From Absidia repens (Eukaryota; Mucoromycota; Mucoromycetes; Mucorales; Cunninghamellaceae), in assembly GCA_002105175.1 (NCBI GenBank), contig MCGE01000026.1, positions 124,001-188,000 of the forward strand: a DNA stretch of 64,000 nt, in the 5' to 3' direction. The position numbers and the translations under genes are program-made. The notes under the pieces were generated by a model, which had not been told where the DNA came from, searched no databases, and was given only the letters and a program-made list of their open reading frames with translations. This document shows positions 1 through 10,599 of the stretch, piece by piece (within the stretch, counting starts at the first letter, position 1; each line of letters opens with the position of its first letter).

Positions 1-433
1 TGACACGTTAATCACTGATAACTCTAAAAGCATATGTAACATTACTTACCATACCACAGTGGCTGATGAAGGTCTTGTCGAAGTCAATTTGTTGTTCGTC
101 AACCAATTTCTTGAGAGCAGCAACCTTGCCAACTTGCTTGATGATAATGGTCGAGTCATCAGAGTCACCATCACAGGCGAAACCTAACACGCAGAAAGGC
201 ACATTAGCAAACAAACAATACACATCATGTCATTTCTTTGTATTCACTTACCAGCAGAATCATAACCTCTGTATTCCAAACGAGACAAACCGTTCACCAA
301 AGTGTCCATAATGAAACGTCTGTCTCTTTCCACCAAGTAGTTCAAGTAACTAGATTAAAAAAAGCAGATGAGTATCATCAATTGCTTTTTTTCATCAGCA
401 GTTTTAATATACTTACCCAAAGATACCACACAT
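1..433 (-). CDS. GFA1: glutamine--fructose-6-phosphate aminotransferase, 5' part (partial)
   Basis: First committed enzyme of the hexosamine pathway: it makes glucosamine-6-phosphate from fructose-6-phosphate and glutamine, feeding UDP-GlcNAc to chitin and glycoproteins in the cytosol. Exons seen on the minus strand: 417-433, 252-349, 50-183; the rest lies beyond the left edge. The first exon encodes only MCGIFG minus part of the last codon. Exon 2 continues [20 protein letters not shown] and [11 protein letters not shown], and exon 3 holds FACDGD and [15 protein letters not shown]. This is the N-terminal class-II glutamine amidotransferase domain, with Cys2 as the expected nucleophile after Met removal. 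Donors are GTAAGT-type. The sugar isomerase half cannot be judged here. Family identity is essentially certain. Confidence 0.95.
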
Positions 434-1038
434 ATTTGTTTGTTAAAGATTGAAGTTTGAAGAAAAAGTAAGGAATAAAGACTAAACGCGCCTAAAAAGA
501 ATGAAGATTGAAAAAGGAGAAGAAAAGAGAGAGAAAAAAAAGGACAATAATTTTCAAGATGAAATTTATATTCACGCCAAAAAAAATAAAAATAAAAAAA
601 TCCGCGGGCGTTAGTGCTCATCCGAGGAACGTTGCAAGTAGGGGAAAGAAATATTAAACTACCGCTAATCTAGAGTTACCAAAACTATGCACTAGAACCA
701 AAATCAATGGAATTGATCTATTTTTATCTTTCCCCAAGCAGGGCCATCATGCCTCGTTTATATTTATTGATTGTGCTCCATAAGGCCAATCGTCATCATC
801 GTCTTAAACCACGAGTTAGTCAATGCATCTTCTTTTTTCGGTAAAACAAACCACAAGAAGCACCATAAAGATACATCGAACATTAAAATCGGGGCTATTT
901 TCATTTTTGTGTTTGTTTGATTGGTATTAAGATATTTATTTTCTTTTTTTTAAAAAAAAGGGATATTATATAAATAGATACGGATCACGGTCATTGATAA
1001 GACGATTAAACTAATATTAGTGTTGTATGTATGCATGC
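434..1038. other. intergenic: GFA1 upstream region and 3' flank of chitin deacetylase 1
   Basis: No coding exon recognised. It is AT-rich with A/T homopolymers. A CGCGGATTTTTT-like stretch (minus strand, near 594-608) is a weak match to the GGCGG-N2-TTTRAA motif described elsewhere in this annotation. Confidence 0.5.
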
Positions 1039-2521
1039 TCACAAGAAAAGCATAACTAGTAGAGCAATAGCAGTAAGCATTAAACTAGTCTTCATCAAAG
1101 CAAACGAATCAACACCATCATTTGACGGGGTAGCATTAGGACTAACACTGTTGGGTGATGAAGATGATTGATCTTGGTGTTCTTTGTAAATAGCTTCATG
1201 AGACATATTACCACATTGACTTGTCAGTGTCAAATTGTAGGCCCCTTTTAGCACTGGCAGTGATTGAATAGCAATTTCAACGCCTTTTTCCGTGATATCG
1301 TGTTCCAATGAAATTCCTCCCTGTGTAGCCGTTGATGCATTGGCTGCCCAACCTTTCACGGTGTTTTGGATCGTCGCAACATCAATCGCTCCAGATGCGA
1401 GCTAGATTTAGTTCAAGATAAATAAATAAAAAGTGAGTAAGGCTAATTGGTAATGTAAAAGAAACACTTACTTTCCAATCCGTCGTGTCGGCGCTCCAAA
1501 TCACAGCTACGGTAATTAAATACAGAAAGGCCATTAATGAGTAGGGAAATTTATCATTATTGACCTGATATTTTTACTTACGAATAAATCCAAGTTGCTT
1601 GAGTACTTCTCGAACTCGATCGTCTATATCGCCATAAGGCTAAAAAAAAATTTGTATAAAAAATTAAGATAAAAAAAAAAAAAGGGGGGGAAGCCACAGT
1701 TTAAGGATATTTTACTTACTGGACGCATCAGCCGAGGAGAAACCCCAATCACTTCTTTGACGGCCAGTTCGGTCCATTTTAACTCCGCAATAATTTCTTC
1801 ATTTGTTTGAGATGTCAAAAGCTGGTGAGACCTACATAAGATCAGGGAAGGAAGTTGTTAAGTGATTGTTCCCTTCCGTCCCCCCCTTTTTTTTTATTTA
1901 CTACTATTCTTATTATTACCATGTATGAAGTGCAATTTCATGCCCATCGTCATAAAGACGTTTTAATAAATCTGGATATTGAACGACTTGCCCACCAATA
2001 ACGAAAAAGGTAGCCTTGATATTATTTTCTTTCAGGTAATCGTAGAGCTTACTGCTATAAGGAGAAGGTCCGTCATCGTATGTCTAAAAGAAAAATAAAA
2101 TAAACACGTTTGTTCCCATCACCACAAGGTGGCGCAAAAAAAAAAAAAAAAGTAATATAAATAATCGCCAACTTACTACCGCCCAATTTCCTTTTTGACA
2201 AGAAGCAATATCTGTCGGTTTTAAACATTGGTAAAAGGACCAGTGGCAATAAGTATCAGTTGCTCCAGGAGCTGGCGGAAGCAAGGAGCCATCAGGGCCT
2301 TTAATATTGACTGGAGCTTGAGGCACTGTATCATTTTTCACAAGGCTGGCCCATTCAGGTTTGATTTCAGGTACGGAAAGCGGAGTTGGATACTTATTTT
2401 TCCATGGGAAATTATTTTGTGGTACATACGTGGGAGCCCCACTGATTGAAGTGGGTGATTGGCCAACAACTAATTTTACAGTAATAGCGGCAATAAATGA
2501 TGCAAATACAAATGTTTTCAT
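1039..2521 (-). CDS. CDA: chitin deacetylase (CE4 polysaccharide deacetylase), secreted, probably GPI-anchored
   Basis: Removes acetyl groups from nascent chitin to give chitosan, the main wall polymer of Mucorales. Exons (minus): 2177-2521, 1920-2083, 1720-1831, 1582-1639, 1472-1506, 1039-1401, giving 358 aa in one frame. The protein starts with a signal peptide (MKTFVFASFIAAITVKLVVG). The CE4 motifs are intact across three splice junctions: TYDDGPS (Asp pair), HEIALHTWSH (two metal-binding His), RPPYGD and VIWSADTTDW. A Ser/Asn-rich stalk and a hydrophobic tail (LMLTAIALLVMLFL) at the very end fit a GPI signal. It is close to GFA1 upstream in the chitin pathway. The substrate is inferred from the family; peptidoglycan-type substrates are unlikely in a fungus. 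Confidence 0.93.
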
Positions 2522-3374
2522 AATGTTCGACAAATCAAATATATAAAATAATTGAAAAAAGAAAGGGGAAGGAAGTTTTTGATTTTTTATATCATACGAC
2601 ATGATCGTCATTTATGTCTTTGCAAAATGCCTGAAGAAATAAAAATAAAATAAAAAGTACTGTACATACACAGGGACCATCAAATAGAAGGGATAGAAGC
2701 GTCAGGAACAACTGCATATTGTTTTTCTCTGATTCAATGCACGAATAATAATCGCACCACAAGACATTTCACCTTCTTTTCATATTATACACTAAAACTA
2801 ATTTGTATGGTAAATGATCTTTATTGATAAAAAAAAAATATGGTAGTTGAATGTATGTAAGGACGGGTATGAATAGTAATAAAGGTAAACACCAGGGTGA
2901 ATAAACATATTGATACTAAACTACATGAAAACAATAGAGTGTACTATACTATCTCCATATACACCATACACATTGATCACCAGATACCGCGTTCATTGAG
3001 TAGACTTTCCGATAAATAATTGATGTTCTTTACTTTCCGATAAATAATTGATGTTCGTTTTTTTTCGTTATAATGTCAGTAGATCCAATTGATGTTGCTG
3101 GCGCTGCTAATGATATTGAATGTAGAAAAGTTCGGGCACGATGAGATACTTGTGTTTGCATCCAGCAGATCCATCCCTTGATCACCGTATAGTACACAAA
3201 GATGTTCAAGTACTATGTAGTACTATATATGTATCCAGAACGCAGAATGTCAATCAGTAAACAGGCAGTAAAACTTCTCCCTAAAATCAGTCTCCCTTCG
3301 TCTCCCCCTTCTTTTTTTTTTCCCCGCCTTATCCCTTATCCCTGACTATCCCTTATTCTTACCTTATGCAATAG
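2522..3374. other. intergenic, no gene recognised; contains a 25-bp tandem duplication
   Basis: AT-rich sequence upstream of the chitin deacetylase. No splice-supported coding exon was found. The only clear structure is the short direct repeat at 3004-3056. Confidence 0.5.
3004..3056. repeat. two-copy direct repeat, period 28 bp
   Basis: ACTTTCCGATAAATAATTG followed by ATGTTC occurs at 3004-3028 and again, identically, at 3032-3056 with three bases between. It is probably a local slippage duplication. Confidence 0.85.
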
Positions 3375-4155
3375 TCACTGACATTCGTTGAGCCGTTTCC
3401 CAAGTTTCTGAATTGAAACCGACATCAAAATAGCGAATGAACACGATAAGCGTGATGAGTCCAAATCTATATTCAACAGTAAGGAAGTATAATATACCCT
3501 TAGTTCAAGTGTTGGTGCCGTAGTAATGTTTAATTTCGTATTCGTGTTCATCCTTACCAATTCTCGACAACCCATATCCTGCACTGGTTTGTATTGAGTT
3601 ATCGCTCGAAGCTGGTGCGTTCGTTGAAGGCTAGTAATAAAAATCTTGCTGTGCCCTTGCTACCAAAAAAATCCGTCCGTGAGTGAGCTATCATAATACA
3701 TTCAGATATATATATATATATATATATATTTAGGCAGTAGTTTTTGTGTGTTACCTATCACATAAGGTTGTATTGTTGGTCGAGGGAGACTTGAGAGCCA
3801 TTGCTCAGCAAACTTGGATAAACGGAGACAACTAGGTTGGGCAAAAAGGGTTCACAGGAGGTACCTAGGAATGTCAGTCGAGTCAAAGCACAGTATTAAG
3901 GCTGATTGATGTTTCACTTGGTTAATCTTGAGCTTACTTCAAAGGATTGGTATAGTGCCGCTTGAAATTCCATATGTGTGTTTCAGTTGTTTTGTCCAAG
4001 GCATAACATATATATCTATATATATATAACAAGATCAGTACAATCAAAACAGTAACGACCACTCTGTTCTCTAGTCCGGTCCTACCTCTCCTTCTTAAAA
4101 TTGTGAGCTTCCCAATTCGACCATTTGCTTTTCGTTTCAGCGATTTACTTACCAT
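3375..4155 (-). CDS. doubtful small type II membrane protein
   Basis: Not recognised. A three-exon model (3938-4155, 3755-3831, 3375-3655) keeps one frame for 191 aa. The N terminus is basic (SLKLRK-like: MVSKSLKRKANGRIGK), then one hydrophobic segment (VVVTVLIVLILLYIYRYI) and a segment LRLSKFAEQWLSSLPRPT that looks coding. The start codon sits directly on a GTAAGT sequence, so the ATG may instead be the end of an upstream exon. Exon 3 is the weak part: a second frame over the same bases reads equally well (GYGLSRIGKDEHEYEIKH, then VEYRFGLITLIVFIRYFD) but is broken by one TGA. The locus could be a real gene with mis-chosen splice sites or a decaying gene. Confidence 0.3.
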
Positions 4156-4496
4156 TGAATGGCTCGAGAAGTTGAATAAAACTGTTGGCCTTCTGTTTAG
4201 AATGGATTCATTTTCAGGGGTTTGTTGATTGGCAAAATAGATAAAAATGTTGATAGTGACAAAAAAAAAAAAAAAAAAAAAAAAAAGATCAAAATAGAGA
4301 GAAGAAGTTAAAAAGGCGGGTTTTAAAAATGAAACCATATTTTCTCATGTCATTTTTGTGCTAAGTATAATGCTGATACATATGATGTTCACTACAACGT
4401 AACTAACTAGTTAAAAAAATATCTATTCAAAAGAGTAAATTGTGACTCTGCGTCTATTATATTATGATACAATAAGAGTGGATTCCTTTTATTTTT

Positions 4497-4874
4497 CTAT
4501 GATACGAATGGCGGGGTAAATAAATTCAGGGGTAAAATAGGTTCATCTGGTCGACTCCAAAGTTTACTGCTGCTATTGACCGGAGAGGGCATAGAATACT
4601 GAAAAGAGGGTGCGAATGATGCTGTGAGAGTAAGTGGTGATGCTGATGTTGATGACAGTGGTATATTGTTTTGTCGTAGTTCGCCAGAATCATATAGCCA
4701 GCACCTAGTACAATAATCGTGGCCCGTTAAAAATCTGCTGCAAGTTGAGCATTTTGTATGACATTGTGAACAAAACCATCCTATCCCTAGTTCCTGATCA
4801 CAAAATCCGCATACTGCCTTTTCAGATGTAGATAATAGTAAGGGTGATGATGGTGGAGATGGCAAGAAAGACAT
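4497..4874 (-). CDS. small cysteine-rich zinc-ribbon-like protein
   Basis: Intronless reading frame of 125 aa, started at MSFLPSPPSSP because the longer in-frame extension upstream is low-complexity His/Thr sequence from a CA-type microsatellite. Residues about 21-58 hold nine Cys in a tight array: CGFC, WFCSQC, HTKCSTC and DYCTRCW, plus a His. This spacing resembles two back-to-back zinc ribbons or a small cross-brace zinc finger. Outside it the protein is Ser/Pro-rich. I do not recognise the family. Zinc binding is inferred from the Cys pairs; a role in protein or nucleic-acid binding would be a guess. Confidence 0.6.
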   Translation of the reverse strand: MSFLPSPPSSPLLLSTSEKAVCGFCDQELGIGWFCSQCHTKCSTCSRFLTGHDYCTRCWLYDSGELRQNNIPLSSTSASPLTLTASFAPSFQYSMPSPVNSSSKLWSRPDEPILPLNLFTPPFVS

Positions 4875-5569
4875 AATGCTAGTACGTGTGTGTGTGTGTG
4901 TGTATGTATTCGGTGTATGAGTTGAATTTATTTTTGGAAAATGAATAAAGGTATGTATGATCTTTCTCGATGTTATATATACAATGTGATGAGGATGATG
5001 TGAATTATTAGCTAAAGAGAAGGGCTTGGTCACAAAATCAAAAAAAAAAGGTTTATTTATAAGCGTGCAAGTTTATATGCAAGGAAAGACCAGATATCTG
5101 ACTTATGTCAGAAAGCGGGTTGCTGCCGAGAATTTTTACTGCAGTAAATGTTACACTCAAGTACTATCCATGGAGTGAACCAAGAATTTTTCCTGTCAAT
5201 GCAGCAGAACTTTATGTGATACGGCTTCCCGATTTCTTCATTATGTCATCCTCAGTTTATTTTTTGCGTTCCTAGGATAATAATAGGCACATAGAATTTG
5301 TACAAATCACGAATTTTGAAACTATATATACATATATATATATAAATATAAAAGAAGACAAAGGGACAAAACAACACCACGACATTTTTATGCACTGTTT
5401 GACAATAAATCAGCTAAAAATTGATATAAAACCCAGAAGCATCTACTGCATCTATCAATGTACAATCAAAACACCGCTTGCCTACACCAAGCCTTCATCT
5501 TATTTTATTTTTTTTGTAAAAAAACCATAATAAATAAAAAACTAAGAAGTAACTAAACTACAGAAACAA
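4875..5569. other. intergenic between the zinc-ribbon gene and RPAP1
   Basis: Contains a (GT)n stretch near 4890-4904, AT dinucleotide runs near 5325-5345 and the 3' flank of RPAP1. No gene seen. Confidence 0.5.
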
Positions 5570-8500
5570 CTAAACTACATTTGTCTTTTGTTCCATAGAA
5601 GGTGTCGCCAAATCAAGAGAATAGCCTTGTCGTTTCAATGTGGTCAGTATATCTTGATAATCAGAGAGAAGGAGATGGCGGTAATCCACTTGATCCGATA
5701 CTTTTTTAGCAACAAAAGCCAGCACTCTAGAATAGACCCGATGACCCAGAGACACGGATGCATACTGAGATAAAAATGCTTGGTAAAATTGATAAAATGG
5801 CACATGGGCTTGTCGAGTATAATCAGAAGAGGTAAGCCATGCTTGTTCCAATGACGTCAATCCAGTAATGAGCGGTTTCTTGTTGTCTTGGTCTTCCAAT
5901 ACATTCATCCATCGGTCCATCTGTGTTGCCAAAGCTTCATCCCAAAATATTTCACGAATAGCCGCTGCGCCGTCCACCATCAGACTTTGCCCTTCCCGAT
6001 CCCCAACTAAAAATATCTTCATCAGAGACACCAAGAGCAGACTATGATCCAAATGATGAAGATGCAATTGCCATACCGCTTGTAGCGTATTGATCACCAC
6101 GTTCGTCACCGTCGTTATCGGTCCACGTTGTTGTTGCTGAGACTGGATTTCTGTAGAATCATGCAGTTGTTGTTGTAGTAGATGTTGTGTCACCTGCGAT
6201 TTGTCCCAATAATAAATTTCATCTACTGGTGACAATAGCCATGCATCCACTGAAGAAGCAGCGTCGGGTCCGGTTTTCCGAGGATAGCATAACGTGGAGA
6301 TATCTTGCCCATCCAGTTCCATTAACTGTTTAGACAGACGCACGTCTCTTGTTTCCCCTTCGTCTCTATCATTGTCATTGCCTTGATTCAAATAGAAAGG
6401 TTCGAGTTCATTGGCCAGTTCAGTGTTGTCTTTGTCCAAACAAGATAGTACACACATCCGCAAGAGCGCCCGTGCCAGCCACGTTTCAACCACACCTGCA
6501 TGTAAACTGTTCACCACCATTCCCATTGTTGCATCATCCACATCACCTCTTTCAGCATTCAGGCCATCCGTTTCCAGTTCCTCATTGCTGTCCATGATCC
6601 TGTGCCAGAGGTAGTATACCATCCTTCCATAAAAGTCGTTGTGAGTGAGAGCTTGCTGCACCAAATATCCCAATGATTTCCAATACGCCCGAGATTGCTC
6701 CATCATACTGGCTGTTATCCAAGGTGTTGCGATAGTCTTGTTTCCATCCAATTTGGTGAAGTAAAGCCACAGTTGCATATACCGTAATATCCAATGGCTT
6801 GACAGATTTGTGTTTTCTTTTTGGTCCTGGTTCATTTGCTGCTGTTGCATCACATCCCAAACTTGTTTGAGCGTATCCATAGATTCAGGAGGGAATTTAT
6901 CGAGATAAGAAGTCCATGTTGATAAATATCCCAAGCAGGTGCCATGTAGCATTTCATTTTTCGTTTTCCCTATCGCCATGGAAGCTGTTGTTGTATCAAG
7001 TAACGTGGTTATCAAAGGTAGGAATGATGACGGTTGGTGCCAATTGATTGCGTGAGCAGGCGTTGTTTTGTGTGGATCAGCAGCTGCATGTAGTAGTACC
7101 TCCAATAATCCAATAACGGTTGCCGCCCGGTTGTTGTTATCCACCCTAGTAGTATCACCCATGTCCAGAGCTTTTTTGTTGCTATTGATTGCCGCCGCTA
7201 ACCATTGCATCACTGTATCCTGCAAATCCTGTAAAGTGGGTACCACAATACCATAACAAGCAAGCAGTCGGAGAATCTTGAGACTTTCGATTTGGACTTG
7301 ATAATCGCCGTGCGTTGCCGCCGAAGTTGCCAACCATGGCAATGTCAATAAAGTCACCGCGTCTTTCACATCCATTGCCGCCTTTTTGCTGCCTCGTATA
7401 ACTGCTGTCACCAATCGCAAGACACGCAAGCGATGTTCCGGAGAAGACCCAACGTCCATGTTATGTTGTTGTTGATCATCCACCCAACCAAGAGCCAAAT
7501 CAAACACACCATTTGCCAGTATCGCTTCACATATTGCTTCACCTTTCAATTCCGCCATACAAGTCAACAGTTCAACCATGCGTTCCATCGAGGTGCTATC
7601 AGATACCCGTACATCGCTATCCACAGCCATGAGGTAACGAAGTCGTGCGAAGATGTCCATTTGAGTCAGTGCATCTAACATATCACGTTCCGCCAAGCCA
7701 GCATCGTCATCGGTCCCTTGTTGATCATGTCCACCACCCATTGTCGCTGATTTCATCTTGTTAACCCATTTCTTCGTGGTTTCTTGAGGCGCAGCAAGGA
7801 GTGGTTGTGAAATATGACCAAGCCATGTATTGAATGTTACAAGTGACGATGATTCGTCCTCCAAACGGTCTACCGTCGCCAACGCCAGTAGTGCTTGTAT
7901 AGCGCTAATCACAACGACCAAATGGCGATCATCCAAAGCAGATCTGAAATACACTGCAGCAGCAACATCACGACGGCGGAAAACTTGTATGATGGCCTTG
8001 TTGTCCTTTTGTAAGGGGTCTTTCTTTGCATGTTCCAGAATCCGTGTCAGTATGTTGAGAATCAAAGCGCGCTGAGAGGGTACTTGACTACGCACCAAAT
8101 AGAATAATTCCGCCAAAGTATAGCCCGCTTGGTCAGGTTGGTCGCCATGATGATGCAATTCTTGTTGTCGAGCACGGTTCACATCGTTTGGATCCACCAC
8201 ACGACCTTGAAGGTCGAAGCGAAGTTGTCGGTACACTGGATCCACATTGCCATCTTCCTTTTCACCGTCACCAGCAGCAGCACCGTCCTCTTTGCTTTTG
8301 TTGTTGTCCATATGCGCCTTAAAACGATCGTCTATCCAGGCCAATTTGTCACCTTCCAACGGTACATCTGCAAAGTACTTGTTTTTCATCGCCCACAAGT
8401 CGTCATCACCAGCAGCAGCACCATCCGTATAATCATTTCCAGCTGTTTCTCCAGACCGCGGCGATTGTTGCTTTTGTTGAGGTATGTCAGAAAGAGGTTT

Positions 8501-9427
8501 GGCGCGTTTTCCTTGTAGTTGATTCAAGTAAGCAATGGAATCTTGGCTGAGACTTCCAAGGATTTCGTCACGGGCAGCTTGAATTTCGTCGTCGGTCATG
8601 GCGGCTATACGTTGGTCGTTTTCATTTTGATAATCATGCTGATGTTTTGATTGAGATTCATCATCCGCATTGTCTGATACCGCTGTTGATGCTGGTGATG
8701 TGGTCATTTCCATTTTCTGTTGTTGTTGTTGCTGGTGTTTCCGGAAAACGCTGCGATGTGTGGGTTGAGGGAAGCCTTGATGCTGGGCCGTCAGGGTTGG
8801 TGCTGTCACATTTTCCACAGAATGTTCCGTCACTTGACCAAGTATACTCCCAAGCATAGATGTCAAATCGAGCATTTTCTTCGTTGCCGGTATATGGGGT
8901 TCAGGGTTGGGATCTACCACTGGTTCATAGGATATCGCAGAATCGCCTTGATCATTTGGATGGTCTTCAACGGTAGTCGATGACAGGCCAGGCATTGCTG
9001 AAGTTTCTTCAAGTCCAGGCATATTCGAGGAAGCGGATTCTAATCCAGGCATGGCAACACCACTACAGTTGGTAAAACGAGAAAGAGAAAAGTATGCGTT
9101 AGGCTAAGAGAACTTGACTTTGTTAGTTCAAATTGAATCTTACCTTGACGATCCTTCATTTGCAAGATCTGCTATAGTAATCCCGGATTTCTTTTCTGAA
9201 GGACTGCGAGCTGTTGTTGTTGTTGCTGTTGCTGCTGCTGCTGCTGCTGCGCGACGTTGTGCAAAGAGACTTGGTTTCTTGCTACCTGATCCAAATGACG
9301 GAGGGGCCTTGCGACTAACTGAGGCAGACGAGACCTCATTAGAATTCATAAATTCACGTTGTAATTGTTCTAAATCCTCGTCCCTGTCATAGTGAGCTGG
9401 ATTTGATCGAATATTTGACCTGTTCAT
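5570..9427 (-). CDS. RPAP1: RNA polymerase II-associated protein 1
   Basis: Assembly/import factor that links RNA polymerase II to its chaperone machinery. Two exons: 9144-9427 and 5570-9062 (phase 2 junction), 1258 aa, close to the length of animal RPAP1 and far longer than yeast Rba50. The N-terminal homology region (DEIQAARDEILGSLSQDSIAYL) lies near aa 230-255. The second one, LAWIDDRF, VYRQLRFDLQGRVVD and TLAELFYLVRSQVPSQR, covers about aa 310-430. A long helical C-terminal part follows. Oddities: an Ala/Thr run in exon 1, poly-Gln tracts, and three MPGL repeats just after the intron. A GCGGG-N2-TTTAAA motif lies about 100 bp upstream of the start. Identity rests on the two RPAP1 homology blocks. 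Confidence 0.9.
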
Positions 9428-9525
9428 GACAAATACAGGACCGACTGATAAAATAATATTTTTCAAAGGAAAAGAAAAAAAGGAAATGCCTTGCCAGCCA
9501 CACCTCAAGCATTTTTAAAATATGA

Positions 9526-9542
9526 CACTTTAAATGCCCGCT
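9526..9542 (-). promoter_or_regulatory. GGCGG-N2-TTTRAA-type motif upstream of RPAP1
   Basis: The minus strand reads AGCGGGCATTTAAAGTG, about 100-115 bp upstream of the RPAP1 start and on the same strand as the gene. It matches the composite motif seen at several other starts in the window. Confidence 0.45.
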
Positions 9543-10599
9543 GCCACTGCAGATTTTTTTTTTCTTGTATCAATGGCCACTTCAGAAAATTGAGTGGTCA
9601 GCAGGCTACTCCCACGTCAATACCCTTTTGAAGGCGAATATAGAGTAAAATTTCAAGAGTTACCAATTTTGCACGCTACCACATCGTGGTCACTGAGATG
9701 ATCATCTTTGTTGAGACGGCTTGCGACGTTCTGAAGTAGTTTGTGCCAATGTTTATGGTGCAGTTCGACAAGACCGTAAAATAAATCTCAAAATTGTTAT
9801 CATTTTTTATATTCAAATTTCAAAACATTCTCACACTTGCTAAAAATTGATCCACTGGGAGTCAGGGGGAAGTTTGTTGAAGTATGACTTTTGATGAAAT
9901 TGGACACTCAGCCCATTTTGCATTGTGGTAGCCGGCCTCTTGGGCTCGACTAAATTCAGTTTCCGGATTTTTTTTTGATTTTTTTTATACCGCACGCAAA
10001 GAGAAAAATATATATATTATAAACTGGATGTAGAAGTATGTTTAGTCTAGTGGAGGTTACGCTGACGGCACGATCTAGGCTGATTAATATAAATGGTAGA
10101 GCGGTAATACGGCCTAGATTCATACGAAGCGACCTAGAAATTGTCGGTCAGTCGCAGAACCTCAGAAGGGTGGGACAAGTAGCTATAGATAATATATATG
10201 GCACTGCAAAATGTTCTATTTAGGCGTCTGCACACATGGAGCAACTTAGTTTTTTATATGATTGGACGGGCAGCAACGTGGCATTATTTGATAGAAAGTG
10301 ATTTAAGGCTTTCGATCACGTCCTAGGGTACGGATGAAAGTAGTCGTAGAGAGGGGGAGGTGAATTACAGAGAAAGTATTTGATAAGACACTCATAAAAA
10401 CAACTACAACAACAATATTGTTTACTATGATATGAATTAGAGTGTTTTAATAGAAAGGCATAGTTTGTTGAAATTATTGGTGTATACTAAAATCTAAAGT
10501 CAGATGTTCATGGTAACAAAGTATCTAATGGAAGGATCTAATAGAGGAAGTATGAGGGGAGGCTAATAAGATAGAGGAATAATGGCCAACACTAGTATG

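Noticed and set aside
8129..8518. Plus-strand open frames across 8129-8518 and 6349-6614
   Set aside because: Antisense to RPAP1, which is continuous and recognisable on the other strand.
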